Part shown: positions 23,945-35,255 of the stretch, in pieces | How positions within the stretch are numbered: position 1 is the first letter of the stretch | Layout of the letters: each line of letters opens with the position of its first letter | Assembly (NCBI GenBank): GCA_011037195.1 | Contig: JAAEAF010002610.1 | Coordinates: 146,462-210,461 of the forward strand | DNA length: 64,000 nt | Direction: 5' to 3' | From: Triatoma infestans | Taxonomy: Eukaryota > Arthropoda > Insecta > Hemiptera > Reduviidae | The notes under the pieces: model-generated | What the model was told of the DNA's origin: nothing | Databases searched by the model: none | What the model saw: the letters and a program-made list of their open reading frames with translations, nothing else | Program-made: the position numbers and the translations under genes

Positions 23945-24205
23945 GCTTTGGTCTAGTGGCTAGCGGCCTCGCCTTAAGTTTGAGAATTCAGGGTTCGATT
24001 CCCGTGAGGGTAAAGCCGGTGTTGTTCCAGCATCGTCAGAAAAAATGGGAAGCTACAGTGGGTAGCGCACCTAGGTAGCGAAGGCCGGAACTAAACGTGA
24101 GGGTATTGCAGCGTGCTTGCCACACGCCTCCCCAATACACCGCCGTCTGGCTAGCATTGGGCCCTTCATGAACTAATGCGCCATAGGTTTTGTTTATAGT
24201 AGAAT
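23945..24205 (+). repeat. tRNA-derived SINE (type B)
   Basis: TGGTCTAGTGGCTAGCG is a good pol III box A and GGTTCGATTCC at 23992-24002 matches box B exactly, with the spacing of a tRNA. A 200-base non-tRNA body follows (GGTGTTGTTCCAGCATCGTC, TGGGAAGCTACAGTGGGTAG). The body differs from the type A SINE, so this is a separate family. It is not a functional tRNA because the acceptor-stem 3' strand is not in place. Confidence 0.75.
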
Positions 24206-24680
24206 ATTACAAAATGTTGAAATACTTTTGGGTAAACATAAAAATTCTACAGCTTTACTCTAATTTTTTGTAAAATTTGCATACTATTGTATTTCAGAGC
24301 TATTTTTATGGATAACTATTCATTAATGCGAACGCAATTCTTTGTGTCAATATTACAAAATTGTTCAGTTAAAAAGAGATAAAGTTTATTTTTATTTAGC
24401 TTCAGAATTTCTTTCCATACTCTTTTGAGTTTTTTGTTAAATTTAACTACAAAAAAAAAATCCTATAACATAAAAGAATGAAAAATAAAACTTTTTTGAA
24501 GTAATCACTGAAAATAGAAAACACAAGTTATGTTATGTTGCTAGGGTGCCTTTTTCACTAGGTAAATCTAATATATTTAGTGTTGGGAAAAATGTGAATG
24601 TTGGCTAAGTTTAGCGATTACTAACATATGTTTTCTAAGATCTCCACAAAACTATCTTTAGATTGTAAGTATATAGTTGT
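24206..24680. other. AT-rich filler, no gene seen
   Basis: Nothing recognised. Confidence 0.55.
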
Positions 24681-24769
24681 TTGTTAAGATTGCATCACAT
24701 TTCATTTGTACGAATATCATCTGATGTTTTAGATTTCTCGATCAGTCGTTTATTATTATACTTTCAGTT

Positions 24770-25140
24770 GTTCTGCATGCTCGTTTGTTTAAAATTAAAT
24801 TACCAGTTTTTTCACAAACATTTTGGATTTATTATTAAAGAGGGGAGAGTACTATCTTCTTCCAAGGAATGTCTATCCTGTACTAAGTCATATAGAAATC
24901 TCAGGAAATGGGTGCAAATTAAGCGCCTATGTCCTTTACATAAATCTCAATATGTAGCATGCAGGAACAACTTCAAGAAATCCAATCTATCCTTTGCCTC
25001 AATGGTTTTTTGCCGGCCGTCCAAAATGTTGATTAGATGTTCAACCAGAACTAATAGTGAGTTATTGGTGTATCTTGGACTGACTACTAAAAACACCTGG
25101 TAGGATTCCTTTCTGAGCATTGTAGTTTAAAGAAATGGGG
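24770..25140 (+). mobile_element. Merlin/IS1595-like transposase relic, N-terminal part
   Basis: This lies in the longest open frame of the window (24681-25103, 140 codons). Its second half reads RVLSSSKECLSC, then CRNNFKKSNLSF, then LVYLGLTTKNTW. In Merlin transposases the N-terminal zinc-ribbon region has a similar order: a C..C pair, a W-RCR segment, a FFEKSKL segment, then a helix ending in TV.W. The downstream DSFLSIV-like piece lies just after a stop. The DDE catalytic domain is not present, so it is a dead fragment. The first 40 codons look like chance sequence. The call comes from motif order alone. Confidence 0.45.
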
Positions 25141-25189
25141 CTTGTGACAGACTCTTTTTAATAAAAGCACTTCGCCCTTCCAATTAATT

Positions 25190-25395
25190 GATGGATTTTT
25201 GTCTAAACCATCTTTGTCTCAGATACGGTGGAAGTACCTAAACTTTACATGAAATTTGAGCTTTCTACGATTTTTCGTTTTGAGATATTTCTTCGTTCAC
25301 ACACACTTTTTTTTTTACAAAAAACATTTTTTCGTTACTCAGGAGACTTCAGAACTTGCTATTTCAGATGAAAACTCAAGGAGTAAGAGAAATGT
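25190..25395 (-). repeat. Rep-1 5' part, reverse
   Basis: On the - strand it carries GAGTTTTCATCTGAAATAGC, the TTCGTTTTGAGA region, a short GT tract (ACACACAC on +) and GGTACTTCCACC. It ends in GTAAGAGAAATG on the + strand at the right edge. Confidence 0.65.
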
Positions 25396-27020
25396 AAAAA
25401 GAAAAATAGATTTATCTCAATAAATAATCATGTTGCATATTATTACATTACATTCTTTATTGTTAAGATATTCTGAATTTTCTTTCATATTATTTAATTA
25501 ACAGTTGAAATCCGAATGAGAAATAAGAAATGCCCTTTCCTTAAGGAGTTAAATTTGGATATAAATTACATATTACAATATTAGACGTTAACATCCCAGA
25601 TTCAAGCAGATTCTTCATATTTGTTCTATTGTGTATCTTTACTATAGTTTGTCTGTAATATTTAAAAAACATACAACTTCATTTTCAAAATGTGAGGGAT
25701 CAAAATTGAAAAATCTCTAAATTTTGCCACACCCAGTTGAACTTAAATCCTACAATTGAAAAATACTTTTCATAATCTCTATATTGCGAAAATCCTTTAC
25801 GCCAATTTGTCTGTGGCACAGTTTTATTAGACATGTAAGAACATAATGTTGAGCGAACTAAATATTTAGCAGAAATTCCAAACTTTGATTTGTTTGATGG
25901 ATAAATAAAATTGAAAAAGTTTATATATATATATATCTAACACAAGGGGCTTTTATAAAAAAAAGGGATAAACAAATTTTTAATTTGTAAATTAACAAAC
26001 ACTGGTGGTGTTTTGGTGTTTGTTATTTTGTCGCCCAGATATCCGGCAACTATTTTTGGCTATCGCCCAGCTGACCGTGACTGTGAAATATTCGTTAAAA
26101 AAGAAAGACCTATTTTTCCCTCCCAATTTTATTATTCTGTGAAAGAATCTGCACTTTAAGTCTAGCTTATTCTATATTTTTGAACTTTTACTGCTCATAT
26201 TAATTTTTCATGAGTCTGTTGTAAGAACGCTGCTTCAAGAGGAAATAGGAAATGCTGGTTAAAAAGTAATGAGAAAAGGAAATACTTTTTCTTTTTTTTT
26301 AAAGCAACGGAAATAAAATAAATTTTTGTCTTGATTTAATTTTTTTAACAATCCTTAAGGAAGCTATTTATGCTTTCCATTTTTAAATTGAGTGTGTTGG
26401 AGAAATTGTGATGATTCGATAGATTGTATCAAAGCGAAGAGAAATAAAAAGAGAGAAATAAATAAAAAGAAATAAGAAGAGAAAAGAGAAATAAATGATC
26501 TGTTGAGATATGTAGTTCTCCTCCGTAATAGAGTTGTTCTCTTTTATTAGGTATTATAACCATATAGAGTATTAGAGTTGTGTTTGTGTTTTATCGCTTC
26601 ATTTAAGATATATCTCAGCTGTATAAATAATAAGTGATACCCATGTATCAAGTATTTTATTTTAAAATAATATTGTAGTTATTTTGAATATCATTTATAA
26701 AAATTTATATCATCTCCTATAATTTATTTATCGACGTCTGCCATTTAAAAAACTGTCTGACCCAGGAATAAAGTCAGACTTTATTATTACTTTGATATTT
26801 AGGAAGAATTCAAATTTTATTTTCGTTTGAGGTTTTTTCCTCTTTTTTTTTCCTTTCAGAGTTTGATTCTGATGTCGTAATGCTTTACGTCGGTTTGTCT
26901 TAGCGTAATCATTAGACACGTAATATCCTAGAAACAAACTAATGCAGATGCCTCGATAAAAAGTTCGTCGGAAAAATTTATTTTTGTATTATTGGTTATT
27001 TAATGTGTTATTTATTTAAA
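25396..27020. other. AT-rich filler, no gene seen
   Basis: Includes a purine-rich GAGA/AAATAA stretch at 26435-26500 and an A/T run at 25921-25937. No coding relic was found. Confidence 0.55.
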
Positions 27021-27056
27021 TTTAATTAATTTTTTTTTTTTTGTTTGCAGGTGAGA
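27021..27056 (+). promoter_or_regulatory. Candidate recursive-splicing ratchet site 2
   Basis: TTTAATTAAT gives a possible branch region. It is followed by a 12-base T run, TTGTTTGCAG, and directly GTGAGA (junction 27050/27051). This is the cleanest of the three sites, with an uninterrupted pyrimidine tract and near-consensus acceptor and donor. It lies about 24.7 kb after site 1 and 17.2 kb before site 3, spacing similar to that known for ratchet points in long insect introns. Confidence 0.55.
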
Positions 27057-27510
27057 ATAAATTCTTCTTAATTTGAGGTTATTGGAAGAGTCTATTTTGG
27101 AGGTATTTCTTTTTTAAGTATTTTTTTAAGCTCGCTTAATATTTATTAAAGAGATAACTGTTGGCTTTGTTCTGCTGTACAGTTTTTGAGACTAACATTG
27201 ACAGTTTAAAGGAATTACATTCAATTCCAGATTTCAAAAAAAAAAAATTATTTACGAGAAATTTGAATATTGCCATAAGAGAAAATGAAGAAAGTCGTAT
27301 ACTAGTATTTCAGTCTATATTATTGCATTTTAGAATGTTACATACAATAACACTACCTGAACTAGCAAAGAAAAAGATTTTAAACTAAAGAATTGCATAG
27401 GTATCATATCAAACTGTTTCAAAAGATATAGAAACTTCGGCTAAATCTCTAAAAAACAGAAATACAAATTTTCATTTTTTTTGAAGTTTCGAAATTATAA
27501 CCTCCGTTTA
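27057..27510. other. No gene seen
   Basis: A 75-codon frame at 27161-27388 (contains PDFKKKKLFTRNLNIAIREN) lies here. It has no splice donor or known motif and is K/N/I-rich as expected by chance. Confidence 0.4.
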
Positions 27511-27514
27511 TTAA

Positions 27515-27960
27515 AAATTAACAATAGGAGGACTAAAGAGTTGCGCTACCTTGGCGTAATCCTAGAGATGTAAGCCTCACCTAGGGACTTACACATTAGC
27601 ACTAAAATAAAACAAGGTCACACCCGACTGAAAAAGCTATACCTATTATTAATAGAAAAACATCGTACTTCACTACTCAGACCTCTTGTGACATGTGGCT
27701 GCCAAGTTTTTGATAACACTAGTAATATCTGACGAAATGATTATCGATATTTCAAAACAAAGTGCTTCAGATCGTATTAAAAGTCCTTTGGTTTACCAGT
27801 TACTTACAAAATACACAGCGAATTTGACGCATTAGACATTCACTTACTCACAAACTAACAGACTACTTCTTTCTTAGCTAGGCAGAAATCACCTTCTAGA
27901 AGATGAAATCTCGGCTTTTACATCTTCTTGGATGTTATTCATTACTTTGTTAAAGCTCTC
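27515..27960 (+). mobile_element. Jockey-like reverse transcriptase relic, C-terminal end
   Basis: In one register the + strand reads KELRYLGVILEM, stop, then DLHI, KIKQG, LKKLYLLL and LLRPLVTCGCQVF. This is the order of the conserved block after the catalytic domain in Jockey-type reverse transcriptases (YLGV..D..L....HI...., then L..LYPL, then IRP..TYG..VW). Further on, QNKVLQIVLK-like and IHSEFDALDIHLLT-like pieces continue in shifted registers. There are stops, and the YADD core is missing. It is a dead 5'-truncated fragment. The CR1 or Loa clades share this block and cannot be excluded. Confidence 0.65.
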
Positions 27961-29464
27961 AGGGACCTGGCCCATATTTTATTTGTAATTCAACTGGAAA
28001 TGCATGTTTTGAAGCCTTATTGTCGAAATTTTCCTTTATTTTTGGAATATTTATTGCAGACATAGGTCGCTATTTTTTTCCCCTAGAAAGTAGATTATTG
28101 GGAAAATGCTGGGGATATTAGGTTTCCCTGGTTTTTTATGTATTACTTATAGGAAATGATGAATGGTGAAAAATAAAGAAATCTCACTACGTTCACAAAC
28201 TAGATTTTGATTTACTTTGTGTGAGAAAGAGTGAAGGGCTCATTAATGGCCGAGCGAAGAGGGACACTGCTGGCTGCCTGGTCTAGAGTTGTCCAGAGTA
28301 GAATGGTCTAGATTGTCTAGTTGGATAGCTGGAACACTTCCTTGTTCCAATAGTCGATAGCTAATGTGGAGACTAGCTTGGTGGAGACTCTTTGTGAGTA
28401 ACTCTCTAAGAGTCGTGTTGGCGGCACACTCTTCAGTAACAATAAGCTCTTGGAATGCCTGACTGACTCTTTCCTAAAGAAGAAAATAAAATCGCAAATA
28501 TGAAGAAAATTTTACAGTGGAAAGTAGAGAAATGCAGTAAGAGAGAACCACAGTCGTGTGATTGTTTCACTCCAGAATTTTTTTTTCATTGGAGATCCGT
28601 GGCAATAATGGTATTATAGTGATGAGGGAATTTTTTATTATATAGAAAACCAAGCACTATTTCCTTATTCATAGAAATACATTACCATTTTTAAATAACT
28701 TTAATTGAATGGTATGTAATTGTCTAAACTGTTCATGAACTAGTGTATGTTTGTTTTTTTTTTTTCTTACTAGTCAAGTTTATTTTTATTTTCAGTATAC
28801 TTAGTTTATTAAACAATAAACATCATTTGAGACTGCGCAGTGTTGTTTTCTCAGGATTACTGCTTTGTAAGTTCCTACATCCTGTTTACGTCTTTATTTT
28901 TTATTCTTATCTCTATATATTTTTTTTGTTTCTTGGAAGTGTTGTAATTTGGTTAGACATTCTTGTTTCATTGTGAGGAAATATTAAGTTAGTTGTATTT
29001 AGAGGATTACTAATTGTTATGCCTTCTTTTTTTTCATTGATGTAACAATAACATTTCTTTATTTTCTAAGAAATATTTTGTGAAACACTCAAACAACTTT
29101 CTGTTACTGCAATTATTGCCGTTTTAAATGACAAACTTCCTTCATATAGTTTAATAGGATTTTAGGAAGTCTAAGTATTATCCGGAACTGCCTACTTTGT
29201 ATGATAGCGTCGTCTGTCTCTCCCCAGCATCATAGCGTAAGTTAATCCTAGACTGACGTTTGAAGTTAATCCTAGTCCCATAGAACCCTCAGAACACCTC
29301 CAAAATCACTTATTTCTGGAAAAATGTTTAAATGGGATAATATTAAATCTGTGCAGTTGGCATTTCAGTATTAAATAAACACAATTCCTAGAACAGTTTC
29401 ATGAAAATTAAAAAAAAAAAATAAACTCTTTATAAAATTATAAGAAATATAATAACCTTAATTT
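27961..29464. other. No gene seen; one GC-richer island
   Basis: Mostly AT-rich. A GC-richer patch at about 28200-28480 (GCCGAGCGAAGAGGGACAC, GTCTAGATTGTCTAGTTGG) is unlike its flanks and has no frame of note. The 77-codon frame at 28743-28976 is F/L-rich chance sequence. Confidence 0.45.
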
Positions 29465-30286
29465 TATACAGGGTGTAACAGCAACCTCTGGCAATACTTC
29501 GGCATATGGTTTGTCACTTTATTTGCCGTTACAAAACCCTCAAATAAAAACCATATCTCGCTATTCTATGGCAAAGAAATCTGGCATTTTTAATGTATGA
29601 CCAGCTAAATCACGACGAAATTTTTCAGTTTATTAGAATTAGACGAATTTCTATCGTGAGATAACAATTCCAAAGTTCATTACAGGATTATTAATTAATC
29701 TTGTGATATTTTTGTAACAGCTCTCAATTTTCATTTTGTGTTTTTTTTACATTTATTTCGCATTTTCTTTAAGAAAACAAGAAAGAAACCCCATGATATT
29801 ATTATCGTTGGAAAGCTGGTGAAATGTAGATATTTTTTCTGTAACCGGACCGTACGCTAGCCTTAAAGAAATTTATAAGAAAATACATTTTAAATAAATT
29901 ACTAAAATACTAAAATAAGAAACTACTTTTTAAGAAAATACTAAAAACCACTTTTTAGTGGTTTTTAACAGTCGAAGCGCTGTAGAGTTGAGTTTAATGT
30001 CTCTGAAAAACCTTATAATTAATTCAATTAAAATAAAACTTCTGTTTCTTATAGGAAATTTAATGCTCTTTCCAAAGGTGTAATTGAATATGATTTATGT
30101 TAAAAACTTTTTGAGATATAATAAATTTTATGAGAAAAAGTAGGAAAATTGAAAATTTTCCAAAATGAAGAATAACTTTTGAAGGCGAACGAATCGGACC
30201 ATGGTTTATTAGAAATTTTTTGTTCCAAATAAAGTGACAAACCAAATCCCGAAGTATTGCCAGAGGTTGCTGTTACACCCTGTATA
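29465..30286. mobile_element. TIR element with CAGGGTG termini, non-autonomous
   Basis: Inverted termini of about 56 bases, 29469-29525 and 30226-30282, agree at nearly every position. They begin CAGGGTGTAACAGCAACCTC. TATA flanks both ends (29465-29468 and 30283-30286) and may be the target duplication. The roughly 700-base interior is AT-rich with no transposase frame. An internal hairpin, AAAACCACT and AGTGGTTTT, lies at about 29945-29967. CAGGGTG ends are common among insect miniature DNA elements, but I cannot assign a superfamily. Confidence 0.8.
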
Positions 30287-30289
30287 GAC

Positions 30290-30690
30290 GGTAGAAGTGT
30301 ACACATACGAAAGTGATTGATGATAATGAACATACAACTAACACTGTTCTCATATTTAAATTTTAATGATACTAGTAAAGGGAGAGGTGTATATAGAGAG
30401 GGTGGAGTGACCGAGCGATGAGTGATTGATGGTGCTGAATGGAATGTAGATTAGTATGAGTCGCTTGAAGAGCGATCTAGCTAATCAGAACTCTTGCTGC
30501 AGTGTAGATTAACTCGTGTGATTAGCTTGATAAGTTTATCTTGAGGCTTGTTTAACTCTTCATGGTTGATCTGGCAATTTCCTTCTCCTTCAGATTGCTG
30601 GGGCTTTTTATCTGATTATGGATATCTAGCTCTTGTTATGGGAGCCAGAGACAGTGGGGGAAATGTTTTGAGTCGGATGCGATGGTCGTA
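30290..30690. other. Unidentified GC-richer patch
   Basis: From 30395 to 30660 the sequence is less AT-rich (GTGACCGAGCGATGAGTG, GAAGAGCGATCTAGC). It has no open frame or known motif. It may share ancestry with the island at 28200. Confidence 0.3.
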
Positions 30691-30696
30691 ACTGAT

Positions 30697-30751
30697 CGTA
30701 ATATTAAGTTTGAACTTCCTATTATTTTTTTGTTTTTGAGGATATTATGTA

Positions 30752-30803
<52 letters not shown>

Positions 30804-30900
30804 ATTCGTTAAAAATATATTTTTTATATTCAGAAAAACCATTAAGCGTATTTTTCCGGTGAAAAATCAATTTCAAAAATTTGACACGAATGCAATACTG
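30697..30900 (-). repeat. Rep-1 5' part with long (AC)n, reverse
   Basis: Left to right on + are TTAAGTTTGAACTTCC, the (AC)n run at 30754-30802, CATTCGTTAAAAATA, TTTTTCCGGTGAAAAATC and AATTTGACACGAATGCAATAC. This is exactly the reverse of the family 5' block with its internal GT tract. Two opposing 95-codon frames cross the microsatellite and are artefacts. Confidence 0.8.
30754..30802. repeat. (AC)n microsatellite inside Rep-1
   Basis: About 24 AC dinucleotides, at the same place in the element as the GT tract of the copy at 45236. Confidence 0.95.
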
Positions 30901-31019
30901 AGAATTAAAACACTTTTTGATAAAATAGTAATATATTTGTGTGCTCTGAAGAGTATATATTATCGTTATTAGAAAATGGACATCGCGTGACTTCAAATTT
31001 ATAGTTCCCATAAAGAGTT

Positions 31020-32715
31020 TTGTATTCATTCATTATCATGTTTAGAACCCACATTTCACTTTGCATACTTCTTGTATATGTATATATAAAAATTCTTCAT
31101 ACATTTTATTCACAATTATTCTTTTCATTAATTAACTGAAAAACTGACTTAAAAGAACATTGTTGTGTTAATTAATTAATTGTATTAGTTAATTATGTGT
31201 ACTTCGTACTCTTACTATCCTTAACAGGAAGTATGGTTTTTTCCTCATTTCTCTTGTCAGATTTTCGAATTGAATTTTCTAATATATACTAAGTAGAAAA
31301 TATCTTCTTTCTTTAACATCTCTATTATTTGGTACATTCTTTAGATTCGCTTAGTGAATCTCATTCTTAAGATTCCAGAATACCATTCAGAATAAATGTA
31401 TGGAAGAATGATACGAATTCTAAGAGTATAAATAAATCTAAATAGACGGAAAAAATCATAATGAAGCTAGTAGGATCATTGTTAAGATATTTTCAGTGTT
31501 TGGTGAAATTAAAAACGGTTTAACAAAAAATAAAAAGAAACCATATTACAATCCTATTTTTTTTAAATTTTCTTTGTTAAGTTAATCAAGGAATGCAGGA
31601 ATACCGGTCAAAATACATAGTAATGCTCTGTTTAGAAGGAAGTTCCGCTTTAATGAATCTACCGTTAGCGACAGACAGACAGACGGACAGTCTGAGAGGG
31701 TTTTATATATATATCCATGTAAAAAATATTTGGAAATAAAAAATTTATTTGTGTATTTTTTATTATTTTTTATTCATTTTCATTTTATTTTCAAGACATA
31801 ACTGTAATCGTAACGTACTGTAATAGGATCCGAAGAGAGGGATCTAAAGCAAAGAGAGAGAGACACAAACAAAAATTGAGAGTCTCACTCGCTATTTAGG
31901 CCAGTCTAGAAAGGGCAACTCTGTTTAAATACAGCTGAGCTAACCCTACAGGGGGGACAGTCTTTCAATAGTCCATACAGCAGTGACAACGTATCAGCAA
32001 CCAACTACTACCTTTCTCTTCACTAATTCTAAATCTCTCACTACCATTTTCTGTACTCATGCAAAGCCCTGGGAGTTTGTGTTACTTTCTCATTATACAG
32101 TGTTCAGCATTATTTCCAGCTTATTTATCTTTCATACCCAATTCTCTCCTTCTCATACCCATTATAGTATGTTCTTATTTGTTAGAAAGTTTGTTTAGGA
32201 ATCTAAAAATTCCGTGTTGTTATCACTTATTTATATGTGACAAATTAGTAAGTAATTATTTAATAACCATCTTTAGGCACAAATATTGCAATTAAATGTA
32301 ATTATGTTGTTAATCTTAAAGGAAAGGCGCATTTTTTTTAAATAATAAAAGAAACATATCTATTCTCTACAGTTTTCTCTTTTCTGTTTTTTTTATACAA
32401 CTCCATTGCTTATAATTTCTTTTTTGTCATTGAAATCCTGAACTTTCTCAGTGCCAACCTTCGAACAGTGTTCTCCTTAGCGTCCATCACGGCAAGTGTA
32501 TCTCTAGAGGCTCCTAGGCCGAGAAACTTCTAAAAACAGCGCATGCATGTTAGAACCTGAAAAATAAATTCCAAAGAAAATTTGTTAATTTTTATAATTG
32601 TATTAACTGCAGTGAGTGAGTTTGTCTTACACCAGATTTTTTTTTCTTATTGGTGGACCACAGTGAAATTTCCGGAACAACAACCAAATTTCGAAAATAA
32701 TATGATCGTTTCTTA
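31020..32715. other. AT-rich filler, no gene seen
   Basis: A GC-richer, purine-rich patch at 31830-31990 (AGAGAGAGAGACACAAAC) and a TA run near 31704 are the only structured parts. Frames at 31983-32295 have no known motif. Confidence 0.5.
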
Positions 32716-32716
32716 A

Positions 32717-32920
32717 GGGGTCAGTTCAGTGGTAGAGCATTGGACTAGCAACGCGGTGGTCCCGGATTCGAGGCTAGCAATGCTGTCCTTAGATTTTCTC
32801 TTCTGATGATATGACTTCTGCAGCTCACTGTCCCGTGATGGACAGTGTACGGGAATTGAGGTTGGCAGTGCAAAGAGAAGGCTCCTGGCGCCAAAGGAAT
32901 AGTTGTTGATGTGCCTCAAA
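32717..32920 (+). repeat. tRNA-derived SINE (type A), second copy
   Basis: GGTCAGTTCAGTGGTAGAGC is a clear box A. The box B is changed (GGATTCGAGGC). The body GCTGTCCTTAGATTTTCTC, CTCACTGTCCCGTGATGGAC, GAAGGCTCC matches the copy at 12930. The tail is A-rich (AAATTAAAAAAATAAAG). The - strand frame at 32713-32955 is an artefact of this copy. Confidence 0.75.
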
Positions 32921-33430
32921 TTAAAAAAATAAAGTAAAAATGTAAAAACAGACAATTGTTAGCGATTGCCATTGTCATTGCCACCGCCTAGTTCTATTTT
33001 AAAACGATATGATAAGTTTTGTATGGAATTAAGAAAAAGAATATAATGGCGAACTTCCAAGATTTAAAATTGTTTACAGCGCAGATAATTTTATTTACTT
33101 ATTTGCTTGGAATATTTACTCTTTCAATGATTAATCGCGTAACCTTGTACCTTTACAAATAATATACATAAACTGGGGAAGATAAAGTTAAAAACCATTT
33201 TTCAATGTGATATTTCAAAGTGACCTTTACATAAACCTAGTAATCAGTTTGACCTTGTTTTTAATGATATCGATTTAATAGCCTTTAATTAGCAATGAAT
33301 ATCAACTAAATACATACAAAAGTTAAAGATTATTTCATAAAAATGCCAAAAAATTGAAGCAAAGAAAATAAGGATATTTACCATATTTACTGGTGGAAGT
33401 AAATAGATATTTTTGACAATGTTGTCCATT
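32921..33430. other. AT-rich filler, no gene seen
   Basis: Nothing recognised. Confidence 0.55.
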
Positions 33431-33930
33431 ATCAGAGACGACCTCATCCGAGAGTGGCAATCAGGTTCGGACCATTGGCATGAAAATCAATACGGCTCTA
33501 TTTTGCCGATGATTTGGCCGTTTTATCTGCTTGTGTGATGCTCATAAGCTACAGATACTTTGTACAAATAACGATTACGATCTAAAATAGTGGTAAACGA
33601 GGAGATAATCGAACAAGTATGGACTTGGGTTACCAGATCTTTTATTTAGAGAATCGTGCAGACTTAAGGATGAAGCTGCAGTATTTCCAGTCAGGGTGTT
33701 CGACGGGTTTCGGACGTGAAATAAATAGTATGAGGGAGCTTTATTTTATATACCGTCATGGCGCTCCCCGATAGTGCGGAACGCCTGGTCGAATGCCAAA
33801 GGCGATGGTTCGATCAGTCAGTGGGGTAGTAAGTCAAACATCAGGATCCCACAAAGTATGTTGGTTTATCGACCTGGAGACATTAGAATTGTGAGAGACC
33901 TTGGCAGAGATAGCTTGATCAATTTTAAAT
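33431..33930 (+). mobile_element. Non-LTR reverse transcriptase relic with FADD core
   Basis: From 33493 the + strand reads RLYFADDLAVLSAC, which is reverse-transcriptase motif C (the YADD/FADD catalytic pair). One register away the preceding bases read RTIGMKIN, fitting the G.K......YADD run of non-LTR enzymes. Downstream pieces EQVWTWVTRSF, NAWSNAKGDGSISQWG and IRIVRDLGRDSLINF follow in shifting registers. Frameshifts and stops occur throughout. The clade cannot be set from this piece; it could be the same family as the R2-like relics, since no RNase H or Jockey thumb motif is visible. Confidence 0.65.
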
Positions 33931-34489
33931 AAATACTTTCTCCTATCTATATTGTGAGAGTGTTTATATATGATATGTTAATTTTATATTTCTTAATATT
34001 TAGTTGTAATGTATTATTTATAACATGTATCTATTCCAACAAGTTTGGGAGTCGGAACAAGACACAAGCCTTATCCTTGTTTGTTGATTATGATAATGGA
34101 TATTATATATATGATAATAAGGTAGATATGTGAAAATATATATTCAGATCTGAGAAGAAGAAAGAGACTGTGCGTATAAGAGAGACAAGAGTGTCAGTAG
34201 ATATAAACATAATACATAAATATACATATACATGAAAACTTATTTCTATTGAACGACACGAGTTTAGTTAGTACACTTCACAATAGCATTGAAAGAGGAA
34301 CTAAAAACTAAAACCAAATATTAAATTCTATCAATAAATCTTCAGTGAGTTTTGCGTGAATCGTTCAGATAAGCAAAAGTTTGATTCGGGCTCACAAAGA
34401 GAAAAAACACAATATCTGGGGAAACACTCAAAACATACACGCATGCGCACATCTTTCTTATACTATAAATGACAAATTTTCTTGAAACT
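33931..34489. other. AT-rich sequence, no gene seen
   Basis: Contains ATATATATGATAATAAGG-type low complexity at 34105-34150 and a purine-rich stretch at 34150-34200. No element boundary was found. Confidence 0.5.
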
Positions 34490-35255
34490 TATAATCTCAT
34501 TACCATACTTTTAGTTGTCTTTAAGGTTATGTCTATAGAAGAATCAAAACTTGAATAAAATCACTTTTTTTTTTTTTATCACTTACCGCTCACTCAAAAC
34601 TCCCTAAAATGAACATCTCGGAAAAAGTTTCAAATAAAAGTGATAGGTCTCTGCATTTAAATACATGTATTATAACAAATTTAATGAAATCTATTGGCTA
34701 TGTTTTATGGGTAAAATCACAGAAAACTGAAGATGCTGAATACGCCATATTTCCGGCCACACGAGTTTTTTCTAATAAAAAATTTAGGCTGGATACGTAT
34801 TTAACTCTAATTAGTATTATCTCAATGAAGGAAACGTATAATAAACTAGATTAGCACATTAGAGGAAAACATAACCCCACCTGTCCTCTAAAAGCCGCCT
34901 TAAATGAATTTTCCCAGGGAAACTTTACAAATGTTTGTAAGTTTAAAGAAAATCACAGAAAAGTGAAACATCCTTCAGTAAAGTGGTACTTCCCATTAAG
35001 GAATTTTGAAAGATAACTTCCTGTCGGATCCAATGGTGATACCTAAACGGGATGTCAAGTTTGCACATTCCGTGATGTTTCGTTTCTGAGCTATGCTGTT
35101 CACAGACAACACATACACAATTTTCTGAAAACCTCTTTTACTAACTCAAATCGATCTCAAAACCTGTTATTTCCGGTGAAAACTATTGAAAATTGGACTC
35201 GATCACAACGATGGGTACTTCCTCTATCTTGATTAAGAGAAAGTAAGAACGATAA
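34490..35255 (-). repeat. Rep-1 copy, reverse, left arm of an inverted pair
   Basis: On the - strand it has the 5' hairpin remnant (GAAAGTAAG/TTACTTTC type) near 35235, the TTTTCACCGGAAATAACAGG block, AGAAACGAAACATCACGG and a GGCCGGAAATATGGC mark. The left 310 bases are close to identical, inverted, to 36785-37100. An 81-codon frame at 34609-34854 crosses it and is not a gene. Confidence 0.75.

Noticed and set aside
23945..24020. Functional tRNA gene
   Set aside because: Boxes A and B are good, but the acceptor 3' strand is missing and a SINE body follows.
30682..31029. Two opposing 95-codon frames
   Set aside because: They are held open by the (AC)n tract, which gives HTHT or CVCV strings with no stops.
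33960..34330. Solo LTR of a Copia or BEL element
   Set aside because: No TG...CA ends, primer-binding site or flanking duplication could be set.
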